Source: Pelotomaculum sp. UBA3102 (GTDB taxonomy: Bacteria > Bacillota > Desulfotomaculia > Desulfotomaculales > Pelotomaculaceae). Taken from it: 26,632 nt of DNA. This document shows, piece after piece, positions 7,125 to 14,737 of this stretch. Position 1 is the first letter of the stretch. Each line of letters begins with the position of its first letter. A model generated the notes under the pieces. It did no database searches, was not told where the DNA came from, and saw only the letters and a list, made by a program, of their open reading frames with translations. A program made the translations under genes and the position numbers. The stretch lies in the NCBI GenBank assembly GCA_002365865.1, contig DFAQ01000056.1, forward strand, positions 1-26,632, given 5' to 3'.

Positions 7125-7856
7125 TTGGCTTGGGTTAAATTTTGGCAGGTTAAGTGGACTGTCCGCCTGGCAGTGCTCCGTTTTCTGCTCCGGCTGGGTT
7201 ACCGGCCCAGGGTTTATTATATCGGGAGCAGTGAGGCGTTGCCGCCGCCTTTGACTAATGATGAAGAGTCCTTCCTGATCGGTAAACTTGAAGCGGGAGA
7301 CGGGGCGGTCAGAAGTATTTTGATTGAACGGAACCTGCGCCTGGTCGTTTACATCGCCCGTAAGTTTGAAAACACGGGGATTGGTGTTGAGGATCTGGTT
7401 TCCATCGGAACCATAGGTCTGATCAAGGCAGTAAATACTTTCGATCCGGGGAAGCAGATCAAGCTGGCCACTTACGCGTCCCGCTGTATAGAAAATGAAA
7501 TATTGATGTATTTGCGGAGGAATAATAAAACCCGGACCGAGGTGTCGTTCGACGAACCGCTGAATATAGACTGGGACGGAAACGAGCTTTTGCTGTCGGA
7601 TGTCCTGGGGACGGAGAATGATATTATTTACAAATATATTGAAGATGAAGTGGATAAGAAGCTTCTTCACATTGCATTGAAGAAACTTTCCGTTCGGGAA
7701 CGTAAAATCATGGAATTGCGGTTTGGTTTGAACAACGGGACGGAAAAAACGCAGAAAGAAGTGGCGGACCTGTTAGGCATTTCTCAGTCTTATATTTCAA
7801 GGTTGGAAAAAAGAATTATTAACCGGCTCAAAAAAGAAATTCACCGCATGGAATAA
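7125..7856 (+). CDS. sigE: RNA polymerase sporulation sigma factor sigma-E (pro-form)
   Basis: Early mother-cell sigma factor of sporulation, made as an inactive membrane-associated precursor and cut by SpoIIGA. At 243 residues it matches the usual size. The N-terminal pro-sequence (about residues 1-29) is basic and hydrophobic; the cleavage region before VYYIGSSEALPPPL is conserved. Sigma region 2 (RNLRLVVYIARKFENTGIGVEDLVSIG and following, about 66-135) and region 4 with its helix-turn-helix (TQKEVADLLGISQSYISRLEKR, about 205-230) are almost identical to the family. The start is TTG at 7125, with GGGAGG at 7112-7117 spaced 7 bases. It is co-transcribed with spoIIGA. No terminator is seen before sigG, so read-through into sigG is likely as in B. 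subtilis. Confidence 0.97.
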   Translation: MAWVKFWQVKWTVRLAVLRFLLRLGYRPRVYYIGSSEALPPPLTNDEESFLIGKLEAGDGAVRSILIERNLRLVVYIARKFENTGIGVEDLVSIGTIGLIKAVNTFDPGKQIKLATYASRCIENEILMYLRRNNKTRTEVSFDEPLNIDWDGNELLLSDVLGTENDIIYKYIEDEVDKKLLHIALKKLSVRERKIMELRFGLNNGTEKTQKEVADLLGISQSYISRLEKRIINRLKKEIHRME

Positions 7857-7908
7857 TATGGTTAATCTCTGGACCCGGCGGCTTAAGGCCGGCGTTGCCA
7901 TCTGTCAT

Positions 7909-7938
7909 GTATAATTCAATCCGGCCGTGGCAATAATG
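7909..7938 (+). promoter_or_regulatory. Sigma-F type promoter of sigG
   Basis: GTATA at 7909-7913 and GGCAATAATG at 7929-7938 are separated by 15 bases. They match the forespore sigma-F consensus (GYATA and GGNNANAHTR) at every defined position. The predicted start of transcription is about 40 bases before the sigG ATG. This agrees with sigma-F control of sigG known from B. subtilis. Confidence 0.8.
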
Positions 7939-7984
7939 TCAGTGAAAAGAAATGCATAACGCCGGAAAGAGGTGGTAGCCGTCC

Positions 7985-8770
7985 ATGCTGGTGAACAAAG
8001 TGGAGATCTGCGGTGTCAACACGTCAAAACTCCCGGTGCTTTCAGGAAGTCAGATGCGCGCTTTGTTTGAAGCCATGCATGCAGGTGATACTACAGCCCG
8101 GACCAAACTGGTAAACGGCAATTTAAGGCTGGTACTGAGCGTTATTCAACGGTTCACCAACCGGGGGGAATACGTTGACGACCTCTTCCAGGTAGGTTGT
8201 ATCGGCCTGATGAAAGCCATTGATAATTTCGACCTGTCTCAAAATGTGAAGTTTTCTACCTATGCGGTTCCGATGATTATCGGGGAAATCCGGCGTTATC
8301 TGCGGGACAACAATCCCATAAGGGTCAGCCGTTCCCTGAGGGATGTGGCTTACAAAGCTTTGCAGGTGAGGGACGAGCTGGTAAATAAATTTTCCCGGGA
8401 ACCTTCGATTAACGAGATTGCCCGCGAGTTGAAAATACCCCGGGAGGAAATAGTTTTTGCGCTTGATGCCATCCAGGAGCCCATTTCACTTTTTGAGCCT
8501 ATTTATCACGACGGCGGCGATCCTATTTTTGTGATGGATCAAATAAGTGATGAAAAAAATACTGACCAGAACTGGCTGGAAGGCATTGCGATCAGAGATG
8601 CACTAAGAAAACTGGGTGACCGCGAAAAGTTAATCCTGACCCTGCGTTTTTACGAAGGGAAAACTCAGATGGAAGTAGCCGAGGAAATAGGTATCTCCCA
8701 GGCACAGGTGTCGCGCCTGGAAAAAGCGGCGCTCAGCTACATGAGAAAGCATGTGGGCGGTCAGTCTTAA
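7985..8770 (+). CDS. sigG: RNA polymerase sporulation sigma factor sigma-G
   Basis: Late forespore sigma factor that turns on germination and spore-protection genes. The 261-residue protein shows the N-terminal NKVEICGVNTSKLPVLS signature of sigma-G, region 2 (NGNLRLVLSVIQRF... FQVGCIGLMKAIDNFDL, about 50-120), region 3 (RVSRSLRDVAYKALQVRDEL, about 118-170) and region 4 (GKTQMEVAEEIGISQAQVSRLEKA, about 225-250). The ATG at 7985 has GAGGTGG at 7970-7976, 8 bases away. It follows sigE by 128 bases, has its own sigma-F promoter, and is closed by a terminator at 8817-8848. The order sigE-sigG is the conserved one. Confidence 0.97.
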   Translation: MLVNKVEICGVNTSKLPVLSGSQMRALFEAMHAGDTTARTKLVNGNLRLVLSVIQRFTNRGEYVDDLFQVGCIGLMKAIDNFDLSQNVKFSTYAVPMIIGEIRRYLRDNNPIRVSRSLRDVAYKALQVRDELVNKFSREPSINEIARELKIPREEIVFALDAIQEPISLFEPIYHDGGDPIFVMDQISDEKNTDQNWLEGIAIRDALRKLGDREKLILTLRFYEGKTQMEVAEEIGISQAQVSRLEKAALSYMRKHVGGQS

Positions 8771-8816
8771 GAAATATTAAAACGGCTGATAAATATAACA
8801 AAAACAATACCGAACA

Positions 8817-8848
8817 TCGGCGGCATTTCCATGCCGCCGAAATTTTTA
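8817..8848 (+). terminator. Rho-independent terminator after sigG
   Basis: A perfect 10-bp GC-rich stem (tcggcggcat / atgccgccga) with a 4-base loop ttcc is followed by aattttt. It ends the sigE-sigG unit and separates it from ylmC. Confidence 0.88.
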
Positions 8849-8898
8849 GGCAAAGGTCAGGCGCCGGTAACATATAAATATACCGGGAGGTATCCGGC

Positions 8899-9177
8899 AT
8901 GGTAAAAATATCTGATTTGCGTGCGCGTGAAGTCGTCAATATAGTGGACGGGCGGCGGCTGGGATTTATCAAAGATATCGATATCGACCTTGAAGAAGGA
9001 AGAATAAGCGCTATTATATTGCCCGGTAACGCCGGCGGAAGATTCCTGGGATTACTCGGTAAGGAGGAAGAAATTGTAGTATCATGGGATAAAATAAAAA
9101 AAATCGGAATGGATGTGATCTTGGTAGAGGTCAATAGTTTTACCGCTCCCAAACATGACTACGGTCTGAATTTTTAG
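8899..9177 (+). CDS. ylmC: YlmC/YmxH family PRC-barrel sporulation protein
   Basis: A 92-residue PRC-barrel protein of the YlmC/YmxH family. Members are frequent in spore-formers and are linked to sporulation, but the molecular role is unknown. The conserved N-terminal beta pattern is visible: KISDLRAREVVNIVDGRRLG, then FIKDIDIDLEEGRISAIILP and a central PGNAGGRFLGLLGKEEEIVV, ending in DVILVEV. ATG 8899 is preceded by GGGAGG at 8885-8890. Its place right after sigG is the same as in B. subtilis (sigG-ylmA-ylmC), which supports the name; ylmA is not present here. It is a single gene unit bounded by terminators at 8817-8848 and 9192-9224. Confidence 0.87.
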   Translation: MVKISDLRAREVVNIVDGRRLGFIKDIDIDLEEGRISAIILPGNAGGRFLGLLGKEEEIVVSWDKIKKIGMDVILVEVNSFTAPKHDYGLNF

Positions 9178-9191
9178 CTTGTATTTTTGCC

Positions 9192-9224
9192 AGGTGGGTA
9201 CTTTCATAGCCGGCCCGCCTTTTT
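9192..9224 (+). terminator. Rho-independent terminator after ylmC
   Basis: A 7-bp stem (aggtggg 9192-9198, cccgcct 9214-9220, one G-U pair) with a 15-base loop is followed by a run of T. It lies 15 bases after the ylmC stop codon. Confidence 0.7.
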
Positions 9225-9271
9225 GAAGCTGGACAGGCTTAATATTTTTAACGACATTAACTTTTTAAAGC

Positions 9272-9300
9272 TTGTTTTCACGTCTTTAGTGTGGTATACA
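9272..9300 (+). promoter_or_regulatory. Sigma-A type promoter of the DUF1992 gene
   Basis: TTGTTT at 9272-9277 and TATACA at 9295-9300 are spaced by 17 bases, about 45 bases before the start codon at 9349. The surrounding sequence is AT-rich, as expected. Confidence 0.55.
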
Positions 9301-9348
9301 ATATATAAATTTAGCTTAAATTTACTTTAAGTTAAAGGTGAATAAATA

Positions 9349-9720
9349 ATGGATATTGTGGCCATCATTGCTGAAGGTAGAATTCGCGAAGCGCAAGAGA
9401 AAGGCGAGTTTGACAACCTCTCCCGCAAGGGACAGCCGTTGAAATTGGACGACCTGTCTCATGTTCCCGAGGAACTCCGGGCGGGGTATATCATTCTCAA
9501 AAATGCAGGCGTGCTTCCCGAAGAATTGGAATTAAAAAAAGAAATTATTTCCCTGCGGAAATTGGTGGACTGTTGTCAGGAGGGCGAAGAAAGAAATTCC
9601 CTGCGCAAGAAATTGAATCAAAAAATACTCCGGTTTGAGTTAATGATGGAAAAGAAAAAGGTCAATACTGCTCTCAGCAATTATAAGGACCGGATTTACA
9701 AGAGATTCGGAGGATACTAA
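9349..9720 (+). CDS. DUF1992 protein (DnaJC28 conserved-domain family)
   Basis: A 123-residue cytoplasmic protein consisting essentially of one DUF1992 domain, the domain also found in DnaJ homologue subfamily C member 28. The diagnostic N-terminal stretch is visible: IAEGRIREAQEKGEFDNLSRKGQPL at about 8-32, with the invariant G-EFDNL-GKG-PL type pattern, then ELRAGYIILKNAGVLPEELELKKEI. The C-terminal part is charged and helical, rich in Lys and Glu. No biochemical function is established. The start has AAGGTG at 9335-9340 spaced 8 bases from ATG, and a promoter upstream. It is followed after 110 bases by the LysM gene in the same direction, with only a weak AACCGGTT palindrome plus T-run (9724-9738) between. 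Confidence 0.85.
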   Translation: MDIVAIIAEGRIREAQEKGEFDNLSRKGQPLKLDDLSHVPEELRAGYIILKNAGVLPEELELKKEIISLRKLVDCCQEGEERNSLRKKLNQKILRFELMMEKKKVNTALSNYKDRIYKRFGGY

Positions 9721-9830
9721 CCAAACCGGTTTTTTTTTGCCCTTTCTTTCAGTACCTAGTACCTAGTTAATACCCGGAGCATAAAATAAAAAAAGTGTTT
9801 TTTAAAAGGTCTGAAAGGAAGGGAAAAGAA

Positions 9831-10946
9831 ATGGCCAGAACATACACGGTCCGGACGGGAGACACTTTGTATAAAATTGCCCGGCGTTTCGGAACCTCGG
9901 TGGAAAGTTTGCTTCAGGCAAATAATATAGCTAATCCCGACGTGATATATGCCGGTCAGGTGTTGACCATTCCGGAGGAAGGGGTTCCCGGGACACCCGG
10001 CGGTGCGGCGGAAAACCGGGAAACCAGGCTCATAGACGGCTTGCTGTACACGATTGATACCGGGGATAATTGGTACCGCCAGGGAGAAGAAGTCTTAATT
10101 ACGCTGGTCAAAAAAAATGTTACCGCTAGAAACATTACCTTGAGCTACCGTTCATCACAGCGGTATGACTTTGTGGTCAGGCGCGGGCCGGAACGGGGGG
10201 AAGTCTGGCGCTGGTCCCGGGGCCGTTCTTTTGCCCAGGCAATCAGTAGCGTCACGCTTAGTCCCGGGGAGAGCCAGGTTTTCCGGGTGACCTGGGACCA
10301 GCGGAATAACCGCGGCCGGCAGGTGGCACCGGGAACTTTTACCGTTGAAGGATTTAACACCGCGGAAAGGTTTGAGAATACGGGAATATCCACCACGATC
10401 AGGATCAGGCCGGAAGCAGCAGTACCTGCTCCAACCCCAACGCCTACCGCGACCCCGTGTCCGGAGTTCAATATATTGCTTAATCCCGGTTTCGAAAACT
10501 GGTCCGACCCGGCAACTGTACCGGCCGGCTGGACGGGAAGCAATCTGTACCGCACCAGCCTTTCCCGATCAGGTAATTTTGCCGCTGAGATGGGCGCCGT
10601 TCATAATGCCAGGGCGGAACTCTCTCAAACGGTGGATATAGAACCGGGAAGAATTTACAACCTGACCTGGTGGGCCAGGGAAAATATTCAGCCGGGCGGC
10701 GTGTCCCGGTTTACCCTGTTCGTTGAAGTTGTTTACTATAACCGGGCCGGTCAATTTGTGGGAAGGACCGAACCCAGGTTTTCACAGGAAAATATTCCGG
10801 ATAACTCCTACCGGCAGTATCGGCTTTCCACGGGCCGGGTCCCGGAAGGGGCGAGAGCGGCCGAGGTCAAGTTTATCTTTGAACCGTCCTGGAGTAACAA
10901 TAATACGGTCAAGATTGACGATGTGGAATTACGCCGTCTTTTATAA
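9831..10946 (+). CDS. LysM - BsuPI - carbohydrate-binding-like fusion protein, no signal peptide
   Basis: A 371-residue multidomain protein. Residues 3-48 form one LysM domain (TYTVRTGDTLYKIARRFGTS... GQVLTIP), which binds N-acetylglucosamine polymers such as peptidoglycan. Residues about 65-185 resemble the BsuPI domain (family of the intracellular proteinase inhibitor of B. subtilis), with the ending WDQRNNRGRQVAPGTFTVEG. A PTPTPTATP linker (about 198-206) leads to a C-terminal beta-sandwich of the CBM type that begins NILLNPGFENW and ends VKIDDVELRR. The start is ATG 9831, since AAGGAAGGG lies just upstream; the open frame from GTG 9795 has no such site. The LysM domain is at the extreme N-terminus with no export signal, as in spore-coat LysM proteins. 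A coat or cell-wall role is therefore inferred, not shown. Confidence 0.8.
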   Translation: MARTYTVRTGDTLYKIARRFGTSVESLLQANNIANPDVIYAGQVLTIPEEGVPGTPGGAAENRETRLIDGLLYTIDTGDNWYRQGEEVLITLVKKNVTARNITLSYRSSQRYDFVVRRGPERGEVWRWSRGRSFAQAISSVTLSPGESQVFRVTWDQRNNRGRQVAPGTFTVEGFNTAERFENTGISTTIRIRPEAAVPAPTPTPTATPCPEFNILLNPGFENWSDPATVPAGWTGSNLYRTSLSRSGNFAAEMGAVHNARAELSQTVDIEPGRIYNLTWWARENIQPGGVSRFTLFVEVVYYNRAGQFVGRTEPRFSQENIPDNSYRQYRLSTGRVPEGARAAEVKFIFEPSWSNNNTVKIDDVELRRLL

Positions 10947-10987
10947 GGCTGGTTAGATTCACCGTTATGGTTTTATAAGGAATATAT

Positions 10988-11027
10988 AAAGTAAGCGGAG
11001 GCAGTGCGTACTGCCTCCGCTTACTTT
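10988..11027. terminator. Strong 18-bp hairpin, probable terminator after the LysM gene
   Basis: A perfect 18-bp stem (aaagtaagcggaggcagt and its complement) closes a 4-base loop gcgt. It lies 41 bases after the stop codon of the LysM gene. The T-run is partly inside the stem (ttacttt), so it is a strong hairpin but not a textbook terminator. It may also act on the minus-strand fmdB transcript. Confidence 0.75.
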
Positions 11028-11089
11028 AATACATCAGGAAGTTACTTTTTACAAACTGTTAATAAGTAATTGCAATAATTATTATGAAC

Positions 11090-11185
11090 ACCTTGATGTT
11101 GAAGGTAGTTCACTCGACGCGAAGCACTCTGAGCGAGCTTCAACATCAAGGTCTAATAAGTCGCCTTAAAGGGCTAATTTATTCT
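11090..11185. repeat. Foldback repeat element, copy B (short form)
   Basis: A 15-bp perfect inverted repeat (accttgatgttgaag at 11090-11104, cttcaacatcaaggt at 11138-11152) flanks a 33-base centre. Its right part 11138-11185 is a direct copy of 190-236, about 85% identical, and both end with aatttattct. Its centre is the inverted match of bases 1-40. TTATTA/TAATAA further outside extends the hairpin. It appears to be a deleted form of the element at the start of the window. The right end overlaps the last codons of the minus-strand fmdB-like gene. Confidence 0.8.
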
Positions 11186-11407
11186 ACGCCTAATGGCACA
11201 GCTGCTACAGCTGCTGGAACTGCAGGTGCTGCAGGAACCTGCTCCTTTTCCCCCGCCGGTTCCGGCAGTACTGAAAGAAGACATTACCCGTTCGGGAGTC
11301 CCTGCGCCGCACGCGGGGCATTTTAAATTTTTGCCGCTTTCCCCCAGGGCACATAGTTTTTCAAAGTTTTGCCGGCAATTGTTGCACCGGAATTCATATA
11401 TGGGCAT
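11174..11407 (-). CDS. FmdB-family zinc ribbon protein
   Basis: A 77-residue protein beginning MPIYEFRCNNCRQNFEKLC, the typical N-terminus of the FmdB / CxxC-CxxC-SSSS family. Two CxxC pairs (about residues 8-11 and 30-33, CNNC and CPAC) form a putative zinc ribbon. The rest is a low-complexity Gly/Ser/Cys tail (SCSTCSSSSCSSC). The family was named from a putative regulator of formamidase/amidase, but the function is generally unknown. The start is ATG at 11407 with AAAGGAG 7 bases upstream; the frame continues upstream to 11497 without support. The last residues AIRRRIN and the stop codon overlap the end of the foldback repeat, and family proteins usually stop right after the Ser/Cys tail. 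The C-terminus may therefore be altered by repeat insertion. Confidence 0.82.
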   Translation of the reverse strand: MPIYEFRCNNCRQNFEKLCALGESGKNLKCPACGAGTPERVMSSFSTAGTGGGKGAGSCSTCSSSSCSSCAIRRRIN

Positions 11408-11603
11408 AACCTGCTTGCTCCTTTCTGTCCCACCTTGTTTTGCCTGACCGCACTGTCTCAATACCTTCAGATTAGCGCCGGAAGACCGGTGTGTCAAGAG
11501 CCGTGCATTATTTTTGTCCGTTAAAAAAAAAAGGGTTTCCGGAGCACGGGAAGGAATTATTCTTCAAATCAAAATAAATCAGACGGAGACTAGGAGGAGA
11601 CCG

Positions 11604-13178
11604 ATGAGACTGCTGTTTTTAGGTGCTGCCGGTACGGTAACCGGTTCCTGCTTCTTGCTGGACACCGCCGGTACCAGGATAATGATTGACTGTGGTATGT
11701 TTCAAGGTCCGAAATCGATCAGGGAACGCAATTACAGGAGCTTTCCCGTTTCACCCCGCAGCGTGGACTGTGTTCTGCTTACCCACGCGCATATAGACCA
11801 CAGCGGCTTGATTCCAAAGCTGGTCAAACACGGTTTTAAAAGTAAAATACTTGCTACCGCTCCGACCGTTGAGTTGTGTGAAGTAATGTTGCCTGACAGC
11901 GGACATATTCAGGAAACGGAGGTTGAGCGCAAAAACCGTAAAAACCGCCGGGCCGGCAGGCCCCTGTTAGAACCAATTTATACCGTGGACGATGCCCGTA
12001 AGGCCCTTTCTAATTTTAAACCGGTCGTGTATGATGAAATAATCGAGGTCGCTCCGGGTATCAAGGCGCGCTTCGTAGATGCCGGCCACATTCTCGGTTC
12101 AGCAATGATCGAACTTTGGGCCAGGCAGGATGATTCAGAAGTAAAACTGGTTTTTTCCGGGGATATCGGGAATATGGACCGGCCTTTGGTTAACGACCCG
12201 TCCGTTATTACCGGGGCCGACTATGTGGTCATGGAATCTACTTATGGCTCAAGGCTGCACGGTCAGGGCGAAAACGAAATAGATATATTACACAACGTGA
12301 TCTGGGAAACCTATCATAAGGGGGGTAATTTGGTTATACCGGCTTTTGCCGTGGAAAGAACCCAGGACCTGCTGTTTCATTTAAATCTTCTTATGCAGAA
12401 GAAAAGAATGCCCCCTATGAATGTATATATCGACAGCCCCCTGGCCGCGGCCGCCACGGAAGTTTTTAACCGGCACCGGAAATTTTTCGACCGGGAGGCA
12501 AGCGATTTAGCAGATAACGGAGGAGACCCGATTAACTTTCCGGGCATGAAAATTACCCAGTCCGTGGAAGAGTCCATGACTCTGAATAATGCCAACCGGG
12601 CCGTAATTATATCCGCCAGCGGTATGTGTGAGGCAGGGCGGGTCAGGCACCACCTGAAGTATAATCTTTGGCGGCCGGAAAGCACGGTACTTTTTGTAGG
12701 TTTCCAGGCGGAAGGCACCCTCGGGCGTCAGCTTTTGGAAGGCGCCAAAAAAGTCCGGATATTTGGTGACGATATTGCCGTCAGGGCTGATATCAGGTGT
12801 ATTGAGAGTTATTCATCCCACGCCGACCAGGACGGACTGATCAGGTGGGTAAATAATTTCACGCGTCCTCCCCGCGAAATTTTCGTCGTGCACGGTGAGC
12901 CGGAGGCAGCGCAAACTCTGGCCCGTCTATTGAGGACGGAGTCGGGTATGAATGTCACGGTCCCGTTGTGGAAGCAGACAGTGGAACTTTTGTCTGCCGG
13001 TATTGCCGTCCCGGAGGATGACGGGTTAAAATCGGCCTGCGTTACCCTGGCAACAAAATTACAGGGTCTTTCGGCGGCAGGTGTGAACGAAGCGGGTAAA
13101 GAAGAACTTATAACCCGCCTGGCGCAATTGAAGAGTTTTATTGAGCAGCAGGTGGAAAAAAAAGCGGGCCGGGAATGA
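11604..13178 (+). CDS. Metallo-beta-lactamase / beta-CASP family RNA-processing nuclease
   Basis: A 524-residue cytoplasmic protein with the CPSF73-like (Ysh1) architecture. The metallo-beta-lactamase fold carries HAHIDH at 61-66 (two-zinc site), FVDAGHILGSAMIEL and SGDIGN. The beta-CASP domain contains ESTYG and ASGMCEAGRVRHHL. The RMMBL C-terminal motif has SYSSHADQDGL and VHGEPEA. Known relatives are RNA endonucleases and 5'-exonucleases; the target here cannot be told. A C-terminal tail of about 60 residues ends in a short helix with no known match. The start is ATG 11604, with AGGAGGA about 5 bases upstream; the 30 extra upstream residues in the open frame are rich in Lys/Arg and lack support. 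ylmD begins 10 bases after the stop codon, suggesting co-transcription. Confidence 0.9.
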   Translation: MRLLFLGAAGTVTGSCFLLDTAGTRIMIDCGMFQGPKSIRERNYRSFPVSPRSVDCVLLTHAHIDHSGLIPKLVKHGFKSKILATAPTVELCEVMLPDSGHIQETEVERKNRKNRRAGRPLLEPIYTVDDARKALSNFKPVVYDEIIEVAPGIKARFVDAGHILGSAMIELWARQDDSEVKLVFSGDIGNMDRPLVNDPSVITGADYVVMESTYGSRLHGQGENEIDILHNVIWETYHKGGNLVIPAFAVERTQDLLFHLNLLMQKKRMPPMNVYIDSPLAAAATEVFNRHRKFFDREASDLADNGGDPINFPGMKITQSVEESMTLNNANRAVIISASGMCEAGRVRHHLKYNLWRPESTVLFVGFQAEGTLGRQLLEGAKKVRIFGDDIAVRADIRCIESYSSHADQDGLIRWVNNFTRPPREIFVVHGEPEAAQTLARLLRTESGMNVTVPLWKQTVELLSAGIAVPEDDGLKSACVTLATKLQGLSAAGVNEAGKEELITRLAQLKSFIEQQVEKKAGRE

Positions 13179-13188
13179 GGGATGCGTA

Positions 13189-14001
13189 ATGGAACCGTAT
13201 ACCAACTTCGGTGATTTAAAATTCTACACTTTTCCCCATTTCAGTAAAACCGGGCTGGTGACGCATGGTTTTACCACCCGTTTAGGCGGTAAAAGTACCG
13301 GGCCGTTTGCCGGTCTCAATACCGCCTTCAGGGTCGGAGATGATATTGAAAACGTACGTGCCAACCGGGCCCTGGCCTGTACTGCTCTGGGAATCAATCC
13401 CGGTCACCTGGTGGCGGGAAAGCAGGTGCACGGGGACCGGATCGCGGTGGTCGGACTGCAGGAAAGGGGCAGGGGAGCACTATCTGATGAAGAATCATTA
13501 CCCGGTACGGATGCATTAATTACGGGGACTCCGGGAGTACCGCTGTCAAGTTATTATGCCGACTGCGTTCCGGTATTTCTTCTCGATCCCGTAAATAAAG
13601 CGGTAGCCCTGGTCCATGCCGGCTGGAAAGGTACTGCTTTAAAAATCGGCCGCAAAACAGTACAATTAATGAAAAGCGTTTTTAATACCGACCCGGTTCG
13701 GTGCCTGGCCGGGATCGGGCCTGCAATCGGGCCGTGCTGCTACGAAGTGGGTATGGAAGTGGTGGAAACTTTCAGCAAAGCCTTTGCTTTTTGGGCCGAT
13801 CTGGTCCGGCCGGCTTCTCCGGGTAAACTGCGGTTGAATTTATGGGAGGCCAACCGGCGGGTTCTTTTGAGTGCGGGTCTGGATGACCGGAATATTTCTG
13901 TGGCCGGCACCTGTACTTTGTGCCATAATAAACTGTTTTTTTCATACCGTGCCCAGAACGGTATTACCGGCAGGATGGCGTCGCTCCTGATGCTGAAGTA
14001 A
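13189..14001 (+). CDS. ylmD: YlmD / PgeF (YfiH, LACC1) family protein: peptidoglycan editing factor or purine nucleoside phosphorylase
   Basis: A 270-residue protein of the Cu-Zn polyphenol oxidase-like family. Members are reported as purine nucleoside phosphorylase/adenosine deaminase-like enzymes and, in E. coli, as editing factors that prevent misincorporation into peptidoglycan precursors. The metal ligands are visible: GKQVHGD (His81), YADCVP (Cys126) and VHAGWKGT (His143). The C-terminal CTLCHNKLFFSYRAQNGITGRMASLLML is characteristic. ATG 13189 is chosen over the open frame start at 13141 because of GAGGG at 13177-13181 and because the upstream part overlaps the nuclease gene. In B. subtilis ylmD lies between ylmC and ylmE, the same order as here once the inserted genes are disregarded. 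Confidence 0.87.
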   Translation: MEPYTNFGDLKFYTFPHFSKTGLVTHGFTTRLGGKSTGPFAGLNTAFRVGDDIENVRANRALACTALGINPGHLVAGKQVHGDRIAVVGLQERGRGALSDEESLPGTDALITGTPGVPLSSYYADCVPVFLLDPVNKAVALVHAGWKGTALKIGRKTVQLMKSVFNTDPVRCLAGIGPAIGPCCYEVGMEVVETFSKAFAFWADLVRPASPGKLRLNLWEANRRVLLSAGLDDRNISVAGTCTLCHNKLFFSYRAQNGITGRMASLLMLK

Positions 14002-14017
14002 AAAAAAGGGGGGTAAA

Positions 14018-14737
14018 ATGTCTAAGATACTGGTTGTTGATGACGAAAAAAATATCTTAGAGTTGGTTCGCTTTAACCTGGAACGGGAGGGTTTTCAGGT
14101 GCTGACGGCCCTGGACGGTGCCGGGGGGCTGGAATCAGCCCGCAAAGAGCAACCGGATTTAATCGTGCTTGACGTGATGCTGCCAGGGATGAACGGCCTG
14201 GAAATCTGCCAGGAACTGCACCGGGAACCGGTAACCAAAAAAATACCTGTAATCATGCTCAGTGCCAGGGCCGAGGAGGTTGACAGAATACTGGGCCTGG
14301 AAATGGGCGCCGATGATTATATTACCAAGCCCTTCAGCCCGCGCGAATTAGTGGCGAGAATCAAAGCCAGGCTCCGGCGTGCCCGCACGGCTGAAGAGCG
14401 GCAGGCCGGACCGCAATGGGAGGAACGGTTGGATTTCGGGCAACTGGTAATTGACGGGGCCAGGTTTACGGTCTATGTAGGTGGAAAAAAGCAAGACCTG
14501 ACCCCTAAAGAATTCGAAATACTCCGTTTTTTAGCGCATTACCCGGGGAAAGTTTTTACCCGGGACCAGCTTTTAGAGCAGATTTGGGGTTATGAATATG
14601 CGGGAGACTCCCGGACGGTAGACGTGCACATCAGGCACATCCGGCAAAAACTATGTCTTAAGGAAGGAGAGCAGCCTATTGAAACGGTGCGTGGGGTAGG
14701 ATACCGTTTCAAGGAGGATATGAGATGCAGCACGTAG
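14018..14737 (+). CDS. phoP: OmpR/PhoB-family response regulator (PhoP-like)
   Basis: A 239-residue transcription factor with an N-terminal receiver domain (about 1-120) and a C-terminal winged helix DNA-binding domain (about 135-235). Receiver residues are Asp8/Asp9 acidic pocket, phosphoacceptor Asp52 in IVLDVMLPGMNG, and Lys104 in YITKPFSP. The output domain shows LTPKEFEILRFLA and SRTVDVHIRHIRQKL with the terminal ETVRGVGYRF. It resembles PhoP/PhoB, the phosphate-starvation regulator, but the related WalR group is hard to exclude by eye. The ATG has a strong GGGGGG Shine-Dalgarno about 6 bases upstream. It overlaps the histidine kinase gene by 13 bases, so the two form a pair. Confidence 0.88.
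   Translation: MSKILVVDDEKNILELVRFNLEREGFQVLTALDGAGGLESARKEQPDLIVLDVMLPGMNGLEICQELHREPVTKKIPVIMLSARAEEVDRILGLEMGADDYITKPFSPRELVARIKARLRRARTAEERQAGPQWEERLDFGQLVIDGARFTVYVGGKKQDLTPKEFEILRFLAHYPGKVFTRDQLLEQIWGYEYAGDSRTVDVHIRHIRQKLCLKEGEQPIETVRGVGYRFKEDMRCST

Noticed and set aside
10345..10641. 98-residue plus-strand frame inside the LysM fusion gene
   Set aside because: It is a shadow in another frame of a well-supported gene.
11408..11497. N-terminal extension of the fmdB-like protein
   Set aside because: Family proteins start at MPIYEF, which has its own ribosome-binding site; the extension is not conserved.
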